Of a DNA stretch of 64,000 nucleotides, positions 52,196-62,307 are shown one piece after another; positions within the stretch are counted from its first letter, which is position 1, and every line of letters starts with the position of its first letter. Location of the stretch: positions 124,001 through 188,000 of the forward strand of contig CAZHOJ010000003.1 in NCBI GenBank assembly GCA_964534125.1, written 5' to 3'. This DNA is from 2-02-FULL-55-14 sp964534125. GTDB lineage: Bacteria > Bacteroidota > Ignavibacteria > UBA10030. Both the position numbers and the translations under genes were made by a program. The notes beneath the pieces were generated by a model, which saw only the letters and a list, made by a program, of their open reading frames with translations, was not told the origin of the DNA and made no database searches.

Positions 52196-55100
52196 ATGAG
52201 ATCGAGACTGAAACATATCACCCTTTTCCTGATCGCGGCGGTATTCTCGTTCGCGATGCCGCAGGCGTCTGCCCAGACGTTCGGCGGTACGCCGATCAAG
52301 AATACCGCTACGCTCAGGTATTCGGTCAATAACGGACAGATCATCCCGCGGCAGAGCAACACTGCGACGATCGTCGTGGAGAGCTTCCCGTTGATGACCC
52401 TGGAGAAGAGCGTCTCGGCCGCAGTCGTCCCGCGCGGCGAGGAGTTCTCCTTCAGGATCGTCGTCACGAACACGGGCAACGTCTCCCTGAAGAGCATCGA
52501 AGTGTACGACACGCTCGATGCCAGCTTCCGAAATATCCGGACCGATAAAGGCAGCATCATCGATGGCGTCCTCATCTGGCCGGTGGAACCCATCCGGCCC
52601 AGAACGAGCGATTCCGTGACTATCACCGTCGGCTATGTGGACGCGCCGGCAGGCACAAAGTTCACCAACATTGCCCACGCGTTCGACGAAGATGCTCCAT
52701 CGGTGAACGCCTCCGCCTCCTTCACCACGGCCCAGGCGGGCAGCTTCAGCGTCTACATGAAGAAACGGGGACCCGCCCTCGTCACTCCGTTGGACACGGT
52801 TGATTACACCATCTCCGTCCAGAATGACGGTGCCCTCACCTTGTACCGCCTCAATGTGCTCGATACCATACGTGCTCCCATGCGGATCATCGGGGCCTCC
52901 GATGGGGCGACGGTGAACGGCAATGTCCTTGAGTGGACTCCGGCCCGGATCAACGTCGGCGATTCGGTCACGTTCCGTGTACGTGTCGCCTTCGACGCGG
53001 TCACCAGCGCTCGGCAGATCACGAACACGGCGCATCTGCTCACCTCGTCACGGCTCGAGGACGACCTCTCGCGTGATGCGATCATCCAGTCCTCGACGGT
53101 CACGACCATCCTCGAACCGCCGCGGACCGACATGAGCCTGTCGAAATCAGTCTCCAGGCCGGTGATCGCCTTGAACGACACCGCGACGTACACGATCACA
53201 GCCCGCAATACCGGGAACCGTATCCTGACGCAGGTAGGCATCATCGACACCGTGGATCCCACGCTCTTCACCGTCGATACCGTGTATCCACCGGGCGTAC
53301 AACCGTCAGCGAACATAGTCGCGGCGGTGTTCGATACACTGTTGCCGGACCAGGCGGGACACCTCTCCTTCAAGGTCCGCACGCTGGCGACGATCGCCGA
53401 CCAAGCCTCCGTGATCAATACCGCCACAGCCACGGCGCACGAGATCCCCGGGCGGATGTCCGCCTCGGCCATTGTGGCGATCACGGACACGACCTCCGTC
53501 ACCGCACCGTCGATCACTTTCGCGAAGTTCGGCCCGTCCGCTGCCTCGTCGCGCGATACGGTCGAGTATGTCATCTCGGTACAGAACACGGGCGCAACTG
53601 CCCTTCGCGACGCCGTCATCCGCGATACCCTCGACACCGGCATGGCCCTTGTCTCCGCCTCGGACTCGGCTCTCGTCACTGGCACCATCGTTACCTGGCC
53701 GCTCGGTTCCATCCAGCCCGGCCAGCTGAAGAGCGTCACGATCAGGGTGACCTTCCCGACCCTGTCCGCTCCGCGGGTCTTCACGAACCGTGCGGGATTC
53801 TTCGCATACCGTTCGGTCCCGGCATCGGCTTTCGTCAATACGACAGTCACACCAGCCGTCGTTTCGCTCGGCATCACGAAGTCTGCGTCTGCCGACACCG
53901 TCCTGCGCGGGTCTGCTGTCGAGTATACCATCCGTGTACAGAACAGCGGAACCACACCGCTCACGAATGTGACCGTCACCGATACGCTCACCCAGGCATG
54001 GTATGATGCGGTCACGGTCTCCCCCGGTGCAACGTTCACCGACAGCGTCATGAGCGCCGTCTTCCCGGTCATCGAGCCCGGGGCATTCCGGACCGTGAGC
54101 ATCCTGGCCACTCTGCGGCCTGACCTCGTGGAAGGGACCGTACTCAGGAACATTGCGCATGCAGCGGCGACCGAGACGGGCGCGGCCGACACTGACACAG
54201 CGACCGTCTTCATGGCCATACCGCCGTACCGCGCCTTGAGCTTCACAAAGGTCGCGTCGAAGGATTCCGCACTGTTCGGCTCGCAGGTGACCTATACGTT
54301 CCATGTCACGAACACGGGCAATGTCCCGCTCCGGAACATCCTCGTCACCGATACGCTTCAGGACAATGTCTTCGACAGGTCCATCATTCTGTTCCCTGGT
54401 GTGGACCGTCAGGGGAACGTGATCACCGCCTTCTTCGATTCGCTCCGCCCGGGCGAGACGGATTCAGCCTACTTCAGGCTGCGTCTCCTCACTGACCTGC
54501 CGTCGCCGACGGTCGTGACCAACACAGCCTATGCGATCGCCGATTCGCTGATCGACTACGAGCCATCCTCGGCGACGCTTGTCGGATACGAGTCCATCTC
54601 CCTCCACCTCACGAAGACGGCCTCGGCGGACACCGTTTCCCTCGGGGGGACCTTCTTCTACGTCATCCGCGTCGAGAACAACGGGTCGAAGGACCTCTCG
54701 AATGTCGTGGTCACCGATACCATCCCCTCGGCGTACGTGACGCCAGTCTCGGTGATCACCAACGGCTCACTGACAGGCAACGTCGTGCAGTCCACCTTCG
54801 CAGACCTGTGGGCCGGTGATGCCGAAGAGATCGTCGTCCAGGTCCGGGCACGGACCGACACGACGGCCCAGCCGGCCATCGTCAACCGGGCATTCGCTAC
54901 CTCGGACGAGACCGGACCGGACCCTGTCGTGGCCCTGGCAACGATCACAACGTTCGACCCGACGAGCGGTCAGGTCGATCAGCCGCTGCTCTACCTCGGC
55001 AAGAGCGTTTCCACCGAGCTTGTCGCTGTCGGTGATGACGTGTCCTACATGCTTCTCGTGCGGAACGCGGGCAATGTGACCCTCCGCGACGTCCTCGTCA

Positions 55101-58100
55101 TCGATACGATCCCGGGTGTTCTCTCCGCTGTCCAGGTGTCCGAACCGGGAACCGTCGCCGATACCATCGCACGATGGATCCTCGATTCCCTCACGGTCGG
55201 CGAGAGCAGGACCTTCACCATAGCCGGGACCGTCCCCGAAGGCGTCGCTCACCGGACACGGGTCATCAATCAGGCATACGGGTCTTCGGCACAGACACCA
55301 CAAACGTCGTCCAGCGCTTCGTTCACGGCGATCATCCCGATCGCGGACCAGTCATGCCGGATCCATCTGCAGGTGGCCCCGCGGCTTGTCATCGGGAACG
55401 GCCTGGAGGCTGCCGTCTTCGAGGCGTTCGTCAGCGACACGCTCGGCAGGCCGAAACCCGACGGAACCCCCGTGGTGTTCCGGACACCGACCGGATTCTT
55501 CTCGAACGGGCTCGACTCCATCATCGTCCCGACCGTCAACGGTATCGCACGGGACTCCCTCAGGGCGCTGATATCTTCGGGCTCCATTGCGCGGATCGAT
55601 GTCACGGTCTCCGTCGAGGATCCTGGCGTCTGCTCGGCACAGGAGATCGTCCAGGTGGTGTTCTATCCGGGCGCCATCGCCGGCGTCGTGCTCGACAACC
55701 TGACGAGGGATCCGTATGAGGGCGCTGTCGTCATCGTCTACAACCCTTCAGGCGATCTCATCGGCACGGTCACGACGGGTCCTGACGGATCGTATCTGAT
55801 CCCGGTGCCGCAGACAGACACGTACACAGTCGTCATCATCACCACTGACCGCTTTGGGCAACCGATCACGACAACGACAACGGTCGTCGTCGAAGTCCCG
55901 GGAACGGGCGGGATTCCTCCCGTCATGACACGGAACATGATCACGGGCAAGATCTACTTCTACGTCTCCGACAAGCCTATCGTCGCGCAACGTCTCAAGG
56001 TGGTCCTTGTCTCGGAAGCGCCGAATGCGCCCGGCTCGGCATCCGACGACGGTGAACGGATCACCGTTCTCGGAGCAGTGGACTCGACCATCACCGACAG
56101 CACCGGAACGTACATCTTCAACAATGTCCTTCCGGGCACCTACACGGTCAAGGTCGATCACCCGTACCTCGGCGGCACGATGGTGGTTGGAACGATCAAT
56201 CCCGGTCAAACGATCGTGGACGCCAACATTCCGATCGTCCTCAACCAGCAGCTCGGCCTCACGAAGTCGGGACCCGCCGCAGCGCTCCAACGCGATACGG
56301 TCACGTACACGATCGGTATCACCAATACCGGCACGTTCTCCCTGGACAGCGTCATCGTGACCGACTCGCTCGATGCAGCAATGGAGTTCATCTCAGCGAC
56401 AGCACCGGCAGGTATGTCGTTCGTGTACGATCCGACGGCACATCAGGTTATCTGGAATGTCGGGCGCATGGACAGCACAGGCGGACCGTTTACAGCCGCA
56501 TCGATGAGTGTGACCGTCCGGTTCGCGGACAGCATCTCCGTCAATCAGACGCTGACCAACGCAGCGTTCGCCACAGGGTCCAACATCTCGCCGCGCCTCG
56601 GGCAGGCAGTGGCCACTGCGATCGTGCGACCCGAGATCCGCCTGACAAAGACCGCTCTCAAGCGGGTGGTGGAGATCGGCAACGTCGCCACCTACACCCT
56701 TGCGGTCACCAATGCCATGCCGACCTTCCCGGTGACGGATGTGGTGATCGAAGACCTGTTGCCGCTCGGATTCTCCTACGCCGCCGGTTCGAGCTTCATC
56801 GACAGCGTCCGGATCACCGATCCGGCCCCGTCCCGCCTGCTTCGCTGGAGCGTTGCGGACACGCTGCGGCCGGGCGAGACGGTCACCCTGACCTACAAAA
56901 CGATCATCGGTGCCGGCGCCCTTGAAGGGAACGGCATCAACACCGCCGAAGCATTCGCGCTCAGCGCTTCACGCCGCATGCTGCGGTCCGGACCCGTCGA
57001 AGAACGGGTCGACGTCCGTGCGGGTATCTTTGCCGACCGCGGCCTCATCATCGGAAAGGTCTTCTTCGACGAGAACCGGAACGCATATCAGGATTCCGGC
57101 GAGGCAGGCGTGAAGGACATCGAGATCATGACATCCACCGGCCTGAGGGTGATCACCGGAGACGATGGCAAATACTCTATCCCTGACGTCCGGCCGGGTG
57201 AGCACGTGCTGCGGGTGCGTGAGCGTTCGCTGCCCCCGGGCGCTGCCCTCCTCGAGGGGTACAACGACTTTGCCGGCGATGCGCGCTCCCGGTTCGTTCA
57301 GGTGACGCCTTCGGGCATCGCTCGCGCCGATTTCTACCTGTTCCAGACGATCCCCGACACGGTGATCCTCACGAAGACCATCGCCAAGGCCGGCGCGGTG
57401 ACGCTCACCCGCTGGACCGATCCGATGAACCTGGTGTTCATCGAGGACGAGCGGCGCGCCCCGATGAAGCTCACGGGCGTGAATTTCGAGGTCGCACGGG
57501 CTGACCTGAGGGAGGAGGCAGCTCCGGCTCTCGGTGAGCTCGCCGAGATCATGCGCGAGTATCCCGACGTCAGCCTGCTCATCGTCGGCCACACCGATAC
57601 GATGCAGATCAGGACGCTGACCTTCCCGAACAACATGGTCCTTTCGCTTGCGCGTGCAAACGCCGTGAAACAATTCCTGTTCGGGCGGGAAGGGATCGAT
57701 TCGTCCCGCATCAGAACACTCGGGTTGGGAGAGCTGCAGCCCATCGCCTGGAACAGGACCCGCGAAGGCCGGGCGGTGAACCGTCGCGTGGAGTTCTTCT
57801 TCAACGACGACTACGAGCCGAAGCCGCTCACGGTTGCCAGCATTCTGATGCAGATCGCGGTGGAGTACGACGGCTCTGTGCCGGCGCGCAGCATCCGGTT
57901 CACCGACAAGCTCGACCAGCGCGTTCGCTTCGTACCCGGATCGGGCCTGCTGGGTGATTCGATCCGCATCGAGCCGACCAGCCATAATGGCGAAATCCAT
58001 TGGACCATTCCGAATCCCGGCAAGCGGTTCTCGGAGGTGCTGACCTACAGGGTCGAGATCGACAAGCCCGACAACGAGGTCCTGTCAGCATGGACCACGA

Positions 58101-59017
58101 CGCGGAACATCATCATCGAGACCGACTCCGGCTTCGTCGAGTCCGACACGACCATATCCACAGTGAACCATGTGGCTGTCGCTGTTCGCGGACGGGCAGC
58201 CAACTATGTCATGTCGGGGATCCTTTTCCGCGTCGGATCTGCTGAGCTCCGCCCGGCAGCACTCTCGGCGCTCGACGGTGTGGCGGAATATCTGCGGAAC
58301 GATCCGACGGCCACCCTCGTCGTCGAGGGCCACACGGATGCGACACCTGTCCGGGGCGGACGATACAACACGAACGTCGAGCTGTCACGCGCCCGCGCAG
58401 AATCGGTCGTCGACATCCTGCTGCGCTCGTACGGCATCAGCAGGTCCCGCATGCAGGCGTTCGGATTCGGAGCGCTCAGGCCGGTGGCCACGAATGAGAC
58501 GCCCGATGGACGTGAGCGCAATCGCAGGGTCGAGCTCAGGCTCTACAAGCAGGAATTCTCGTCGAGCGTCATCCAGGCTGGCCGCATCGATTCATCCCAT
58601 GCGACCGTCGCCCGTCTGATGCCGTCCCCGTTGCTGGATGATGGTGTACACGCTGACACAGTGCATCCGGGCGAGTTCTACCGTCTCACGCTGAGCGTGA
58701 CTCGGCCGTACTCCTCCAAAACGGCATCGCTCACCATCGTCGATTCGCTCCCCTCCGCGATGCGGCTTGTGGATCGGTCCCTCGAAGCACTGAACGGTAT
58801 CAGTTCTGCCACCGGACGACGTGTGATCAAAGCAGTTGCAGAACCGAGAGCGACGGAGATGACCGTGACGTTCGTGGTCGAGATCACGGAGACGATGCTC
58901 CGGAGAGAGCTGCTGCATCATGAGTTCTATGCCGTCCGTACGGAACGGACGGGCGATATCATCGTGGACAAACATACGGTCAACGGGAACGGATCGCGGA
59001 TAACCGCAGAAAAGTAG
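52196..59017 (+). CDS. Giant envelope protein: DUF11 repeats with two OmpA domains
   Basis: A 2273-residue protein with a signal peptide ending QASAQ. The mature N-terminus, GTPIKNTATLRYS ... TATIVVES, is a DUF11 last-strand sequence without its domain. Eight complete DUF11 repeats follow (about residues 68-1045), then an invasin-like Ig domain (about 1050-1158), two carboxypeptidase-regulatory-like domains (about 1160-1330), DUF11 repeats 9 and 10 (about 1350-1600), an SdrD-B-like GKVFFDENRNAYQDSGE domain (about 1615-1665), an OmpA domain (about 1760-1865, GHTDT and NRRVEFFF), a DUF11-like domain, a second OmpA domain (about 2007-2118, GHTDATPVRGG and NRRVELRL) and a final DUF11-like domain. 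The OmpA domains should bind peptidoglycan. I infer this is the periplasmic base and shaft of a surface structure. The stop overlaps the next start as TAGTG. Confidence 0.88.
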   Translation: MRSRLKHITLFLIAAVFSFAMPQASAQTFGGTPIKNTATLRYSVNNGQIIPRQSNTATIVVESFPLMTLEKSVSAAVVPRGEEFSFRIVVTNTGNVSLKSIEVYDTLDASFRNIRTDKGSIIDGVLIWPVEPIRPRTSDSVTITVGYVDAPAGTKFTNIAHAFDEDAPSVNASASFTTAQAGSFSVYMKKRGPALVTPLDTVDYTISVQNDGALTLYRLNVLDTIRAPMRIIGASDGATVNGNVLEWTPARINVGDSVTFRVRVAFDAVTSARQITNTAHLLTSSRLEDDLSRDAIIQSSTVTTILEPPRTDMSLSKSVSRPVIALNDTATYTITARNTGNRILTQVGIIDTVDPTLFTVDTVYPPGVQPSANIVAAVFDTLLPDQAGHLSFKVRTLATIADQASVINTATATAHEIPGRMSASAIVAITDTTSVTAPSITFAKFGPSAASSRDTVEYVISVQNTGATALRDAVIRDTLDTGMALVSASDSALVTGTIVTWPLGSIQPGQLKSVTIRVTFPTLSAPRVFTNRAGFFAYRSVPASAFVNTTVTPAVVSLGITKSASADTVLRGSAVEYTIRVQNSGTTPLTNVTVTDTLTQAWYDAVTVSPGATFTDSVMSAVFPVIEPGAFRTVSILATLRPDLVEGTVLRNIAHAAATETGAADTDTATVFMAIPPYRALSFTKVASKDSALFGSQVTYTFHVTNTGNVPLRNILVTDTLQDNVFDRSIILFPGVDRQGNVITAFFDSLRPGETDSAYFRLRLLTDLPSPTVVTNTAYAIADSLIDYEPSSATLVGYESISLHLTKTASADTVSLGGTFFYVIRVENNGSKDLSNVVVTDTIPSAYVTPVSVITNGSLTGNVVQSTFADLWAGDAEEIVVQVRARTDTTAQPAIVNRAFATSDETGPDPVVALATITTFDPTSGQVDQPLLYLGKSVSTELVAVGDDVSYMLLVRNAGNVTLRDVLVIDTIPGVLSAVQVSEPGTVADTIARWILDSLTVGESRTFTIAGTVPEGVAHRTRVINQAYGSSAQTPQTSSSASFTAIIPIADQSCRIHLQVAPRLVIGNGLEAAVFEAFVSDTLGRPKPDGTPVVFRTPTGFFSNGLDSIIVPTVNGIARDSLRALISSGSIARIDVTVSVEDPGVCSAQEIVQVVFYPGAIAGVVLDNLTRDPYEGAVVIVYNPSGDLIGTVTTGPDGSYLIPVPQTDTYTVVIITTDRFGQPITTTTTVVVEVPGTGGIPPVMTRNMITGKIYFYVSDKPIVAQRLKVVLVSEAPNAPGSASDDGERITVLGAVDSTITDSTGTYIFNNVLPGTYTVKVDHPYLGGTMVVGTINPGQTIVDANIPIVLNQQLGLTKSGPAAALQRDTVTYTIGITNTGTFSLDSVIVTDSLDAAMEFISATAPAGMSFVYDPTAHQVIWNVGRMDSTGGPFTAASMSVTVRFADSISVNQTLTNAAFATGSNISPRLGQAVATAIVRPEIRLTKTALKRVVEIGNVATYTLAVTNAMPTFPVTDVVIEDLLPLGFSYAAGSSFIDSVRITDPAPSRLLRWSVADTLRPGETVTLTYKTIIGAGALEGNGINTAEAFALSASRRMLRSGPVEERVDVRAGIFADRGLIIGKVFFDENRNAYQDSGEAGVKDIEIMTSTGLRVITGDDGKYSIPDVRPGEHVLRVRERSLPPGAALLEGYNDFAGDARSRFVQVTPSGIARADFYLFQTIPDTVILTKTIAKAGAVTLTRWTDPMNLVFIEDERRAPMKLTGVNFEVARADLREEAAPALGELAEIMREYPDVSLLIVGHTDTMQIRTLTFPNNMVLSLARANAVKQFLFGREGIDSSRIRTLGLGELQPIAWNRTREGRAVNRRVEFFFNDDYEPKPLTVASILMQIAVEYDGSVPARSIRFTDKLDQRVRFVPGSGLLGDSIRIEPTSHNGEIHWTIPNPGKRFSEVLTYRVEIDKPDNEVLSAWTTTRNIIIETDSGFVESDTTISTVNHVAVAVRGRAANYVMSGILFRVGSAELRPAALSALDGVAEYLRNDPTATLVVEGHTDATPVRGGRYNTNVELSRARAESVVDILLRSYGISRSRMQAFGFGALRPVATNETPDGRERNRRVELRLYKQEFSSSVIQAGRIDSSHATVARLMPSPLLDDGVHADTVHPGEFYRLTLSVTRPYSSKTASLTIVDSLPSAMRLVDRSLEALNGISSATGRRVIKAVAEPRATEMTVTFVVEITETMLRRELLHHEFYAVRTERTGDIIVDKHTVNGNGSRITAEK

Positions 59018-62000
59018 TGCAGTTCGGCAGAAGCACATATCGCCACCAGAGCAGGCGGACCCTCACACGGGTCCTCCAGGGACTGCTGTTCCTGAGCTTG
59101 TCCGTGCTCTCCGTCGCCCCGGCGCAGTTCTTCCAGATCACTGATCCGAAGGACGGCATGGTGAGCCGGATGCAGCAACACCTCGTCCGCGCAACCGGAT
59201 CCCCGGGAGCCCACGGCGAACTGTGGCTGAACGGCGAGAAGGTGCGTGATGGACAGTTCCGTATCGATGGGGTGATCGAGTTCATCGCTGTTCCGTTCCC
59301 GATAGGTAATGTCGAGGTGGAGGTGCGGGTGGTCACACCGAACGGTATCGCGCTCGCACGGCAGAAGCGGATGGTCCACATCCTCGGAACGCCTGTCACG
59401 ATCGGTTTCGACCTCGACAGGAGCTCGCTCAGGGCGGACGGATCGTCGACCCTCAAAGGCACGATCACGCTGCTCGACGAGTGGGGCTATCAGATCATGG
59501 AGGGGTACCACATCACGCTCCTCGCCGAGGGGGGAACGATCACGTCGCCCGACATCAATGCCAACAGCGGCGGTGTCCAGCGCGGTCTCGAGTCCGGTGT
59601 CGCGACGTTCGAGTTCCGTGCCGGCACAGAGGTGGGGACCGGCATCATCACGGCAAAGGTCAACGACACGACTGTGACCATCCGTGTGCCCATTGAGACG
59701 CCCCTCGAACCGTTCACACTGGTCGGGCTTGTCAACGGTTCGGCAGCATCCATGAGCGGCAGCGGCGACAAGAGCGGCCTCTCTGACCTGAGCGATATGA
59801 GGAACGGGCTCAGGGCGGACGGGCGGATGTCTGTGTATGCACGCGGAACGATCGGCGACGACTACCTGCTGACGGCCTCGTTCGATTCCGACCGCCGCGA
59901 CCGGTCACGACTGTTCCGCGAGCTTGATCCGGACTACCTCTACTCGATCTACGGCGACAACAGCATGCTGCACTACGACGTCCAGACGAACACGAACCTG
60001 TTCGCGCGTATCGAGAAGAACCGTTCGTATGCGACGCTTGGCGAGTTCGGCACGGACCTGGCTGGGAACGAGTTCACCCGCTACCAGCGCGCCCTGAACG
60101 GCGTGAAGGTGGGGCATGAGGACGATCAGTGGGCCCTTGCTGGCTTCGGCGCCCTGACGGACCGCCGTGCCATCCAGCGGGAGATACGGGGCGAAGGCAT
60201 TTCGGGCTTCTACATGCTGCAGGCGAGCGACATCACCATCGGCTCGGAACGGGTGCGCATCGAGGTGCGGGACAAGTTCCAGTCGCATGTCGTGCTGAAG
60301 GAGGACAACAAGTTCCGGTACACCGACTATGATATCGATTACCTGCAGGGAACCATCTTCTTCAAGCAACCGGTCCCTGCGATGGATGCCCAGGGCAATC
60401 CTGTCTGGATCGTCGTCACATTCGAGGCGAAGACCGGTACTGCGTCGTCCGTCATCGCGGGCGGAAGCGCCCAGCGGAAGATCACCGATGCCCTGTCGGT
60501 CGGACTAACAGCCGTTCTCGAGGAGCAGGAGCCTTCCAACTACTCCCTCCTCGGATCGTCTGCGACGTTCGCGCCCGACAGCCGGTTCCGTATCTCGGGT
60601 GAGGTTGCACGGTCGAATGCTGTCGCCGGGTCAGGGCTCGCCTACAAGGTCGAGACATCCGGCTCTCCGGCAGACATGCTCAGCCTTCGCGGCTACTATC
60701 GCGCCGTCGAGGCGGGTTTCCTGAACATCACACAGGCGGGAGGCCGACGGGAACTGGGTACGGAGAAGTATGGCGTTGGCGCGACTGCCACCCCGACGAC
60801 CTCATCGAAAGTGACCGCCGACTGGTATCAGACGCTCCAGGAGATCGGCCAGGGCCGCACGCGCCTGACCTCGTTCACCGGAAGCGCCGAACATGCGTTC
60901 GACATGGGCCTCAGCGGGTTGCTGAAGGTGGAGGATGTCCGCTATGCCACGCCGGATTCGAATGCCACGGCAGCCGAACGCCACTCCACGCTCATCACGG
61001 GATCCACAACGTATCGGGCGACCGACAGGCTCAGGGTCACGGCCCAGCATGAACAGAACATCGGCTCGGCGACGGATGCGACCACGCCAAGCGGCTCTTC
61101 GATGCTCGCAGATTATAAGGTCACGGACAACATCGTCGCGACCGGCTCTGTGAAGCTGTTCGAGGCCGGTGGTGCGATGAGCTCCATCGGGCTCCGGTCC
61201 ACCGTCTTCGAGGGCACGGAGGTCTACGGCAAGTACGAGATCGGGAATGCCATCGGCGGCAAACGGAACATGATGACCATGGGACTGAAGAACACGATCG
61301 AGCTCCCGTATGACCTGCGCGGCAACTTCGCGTTCGAGCATGCGAAGGACATGCAGCGCCGGATCGCAGAGACGCCGACCCAGGACCATACCGCCCTGTC
61401 CGCCGGACTTGAGTATCTCCCCGCCGAGCCGTACAAGGCGAGCACCAAGGTCGAGTTCGGCGACAACACGGCGAGCCACAAGGTGAATATCACCCTGGCA
61501 GGTGATATCCGCCTGGAGGACGACCTGAGCCTTGTCATGAAGTACCGCCGTGGGTCAGACAGGTCGAAATCGAACCGCGGCTACCAGGTGCTGTCGCATC
61601 TGATAACGGGCCTCGCATACCGCCCGGTGAGTCACAACAACTACAATGTGCTCGCAAAGTTCGAGGTCAAGAACGACGACAACCGCTATGTCCAGCCGTA
61701 CAACGCCTACTCGGCGATGATCGCATCGGTCCACGCGTACGCTGAGCCCGTTCAGCGCATGGAACTGGGCATCAAGTATGCCTTCCGCGTGGCCGAGGAA
61801 GAGACGCCGCTGTTCTCGCAGGCCTCGAACACGAACTTCATCCTGCTTCGCGGAACATACGACATCACCTCGCTCCTCGATGCCGGGATCGAGTACCGCG
61901 CTCTCATGCAGGCGCAGGCCAATGATATCCTCTCGGGCTACAGCCTCGAGGTTGGATACGTCCTGCAGAGGAATCTGCGCCTGGTGGCGGGGTACAACTT

Positions 62001-62112
62001 CAAGGGGTACAAGGACCGTGACCTCATCGACGCAGAGCTGTCGAATGCCGGACCTTTCATGAAGGTGAGCTTCAAGTTCGGCGAGGACCTCTTCGGTCTA
62101 GGTAACGACTGA
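59017..62112 (+). CDS. Outer-membrane beta-barrel protein of the DUF11 operon
   Basis: A 1031-residue protein with a signal peptide ending near VAPAQ (residue ~36). An Ig-like domain at about 40-125 and an invasin-like Ig domain at about 128-230 are followed by about 800 residues of alternating amphipathic strands typical of a large outer-membrane barrel. The DYDIDYLQGTIFFKQPV motif near residue 430 recurs in large surface-associated barrel proteins of FCB bacteria. There is no TonB plug or TonB box that I can see. GTG 59017 overlaps the stop of the 2273-residue protein gene (TAGTG), so the two are translationally coupled. I infer it is the outer-membrane channel or anchor for the fibre. Confidence 0.8.
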   Translation: MQFGRSTYRHQSRRTLTRVLQGLLFLSLSVLSVAPAQFFQITDPKDGMVSRMQQHLVRATGSPGAHGELWLNGEKVRDGQFRIDGVIEFIAVPFPIGNVEVEVRVVTPNGIALARQKRMVHILGTPVTIGFDLDRSSLRADGSSTLKGTITLLDEWGYQIMEGYHITLLAEGGTITSPDINANSGGVQRGLESGVATFEFRAGTEVGTGIITAKVNDTTVTIRVPIETPLEPFTLVGLVNGSAASMSGSGDKSGLSDLSDMRNGLRADGRMSVYARGTIGDDYLLTASFDSDRRDRSRLFRELDPDYLYSIYGDNSMLHYDVQTNTNLFARIEKNRSYATLGEFGTDLAGNEFTRYQRALNGVKVGHEDDQWALAGFGALTDRRAIQREIRGEGISGFYMLQASDITIGSERVRIEVRDKFQSHVVLKEDNKFRYTDYDIDYLQGTIFFKQPVPAMDAQGNPVWIVVTFEAKTGTASSVIAGGSAQRKITDALSVGLTAVLEEQEPSNYSLLGSSATFAPDSRFRISGEVARSNAVAGSGLAYKVETSGSPADMLSLRGYYRAVEAGFLNITQAGGRRELGTEKYGVGATATPTTSSKVTADWYQTLQEIGQGRTRLTSFTGSAEHAFDMGLSGLLKVEDVRYATPDSNATAAERHSTLITGSTTYRATDRLRVTAQHEQNIGSATDATTPSGSSMLADYKVTDNIVATGSVKLFEAGGAMSSIGLRSTVFEGTEVYGKYEIGNAIGGKRNMMTMGLKNTIELPYDLRGNFAFEHAKDMQRRIAETPTQDHTALSAGLEYLPAEPYKASTKVEFGDNTASHKVNITLAGDIRLEDDLSLVMKYRRGSDRSKSNRGYQVLSHLITGLAYRPVSHNNYNVLAKFEVKNDDNRYVQPYNAYSAMIASVHAYAEPVQRMELGIKYAFRVAEEETPLFSQASNTNFILLRGTYDITSLLDAGIEYRALMQAQANDILSGYSLEVGYVLQRNLRLVAGYNFKGYKDRDLIDAELSNAGPFMKVSFKFGEDLFGLGND

Positions 62113-62307
62113 CGGGAACGACCGCATTGATACGAGGCGACGGTCCCGCGAATGAGAATGGAAGGACCTCACAGAGTGCTCCCTTCCGGCCTGGCCGGGG
62201 CGGTCCAGTTGCCCCTGCCGCTCGTACGAGCTGTTCCGGTCCGTGCGCTTGCAACTCTCCCCGATTTCACGCATTCTGTGCTATACATTATTCCCTGAAG
62301 GTGTGAT

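Noticed and set aside
52804..54246. 480-codon minus-strand open frame inside the 2273-residue protein gene
   Set aside because: It is an artefact of the repeated ACN/GTN codons of DUF11 repeats read in reverse (Val/Ser/Thr-rich, no domain).
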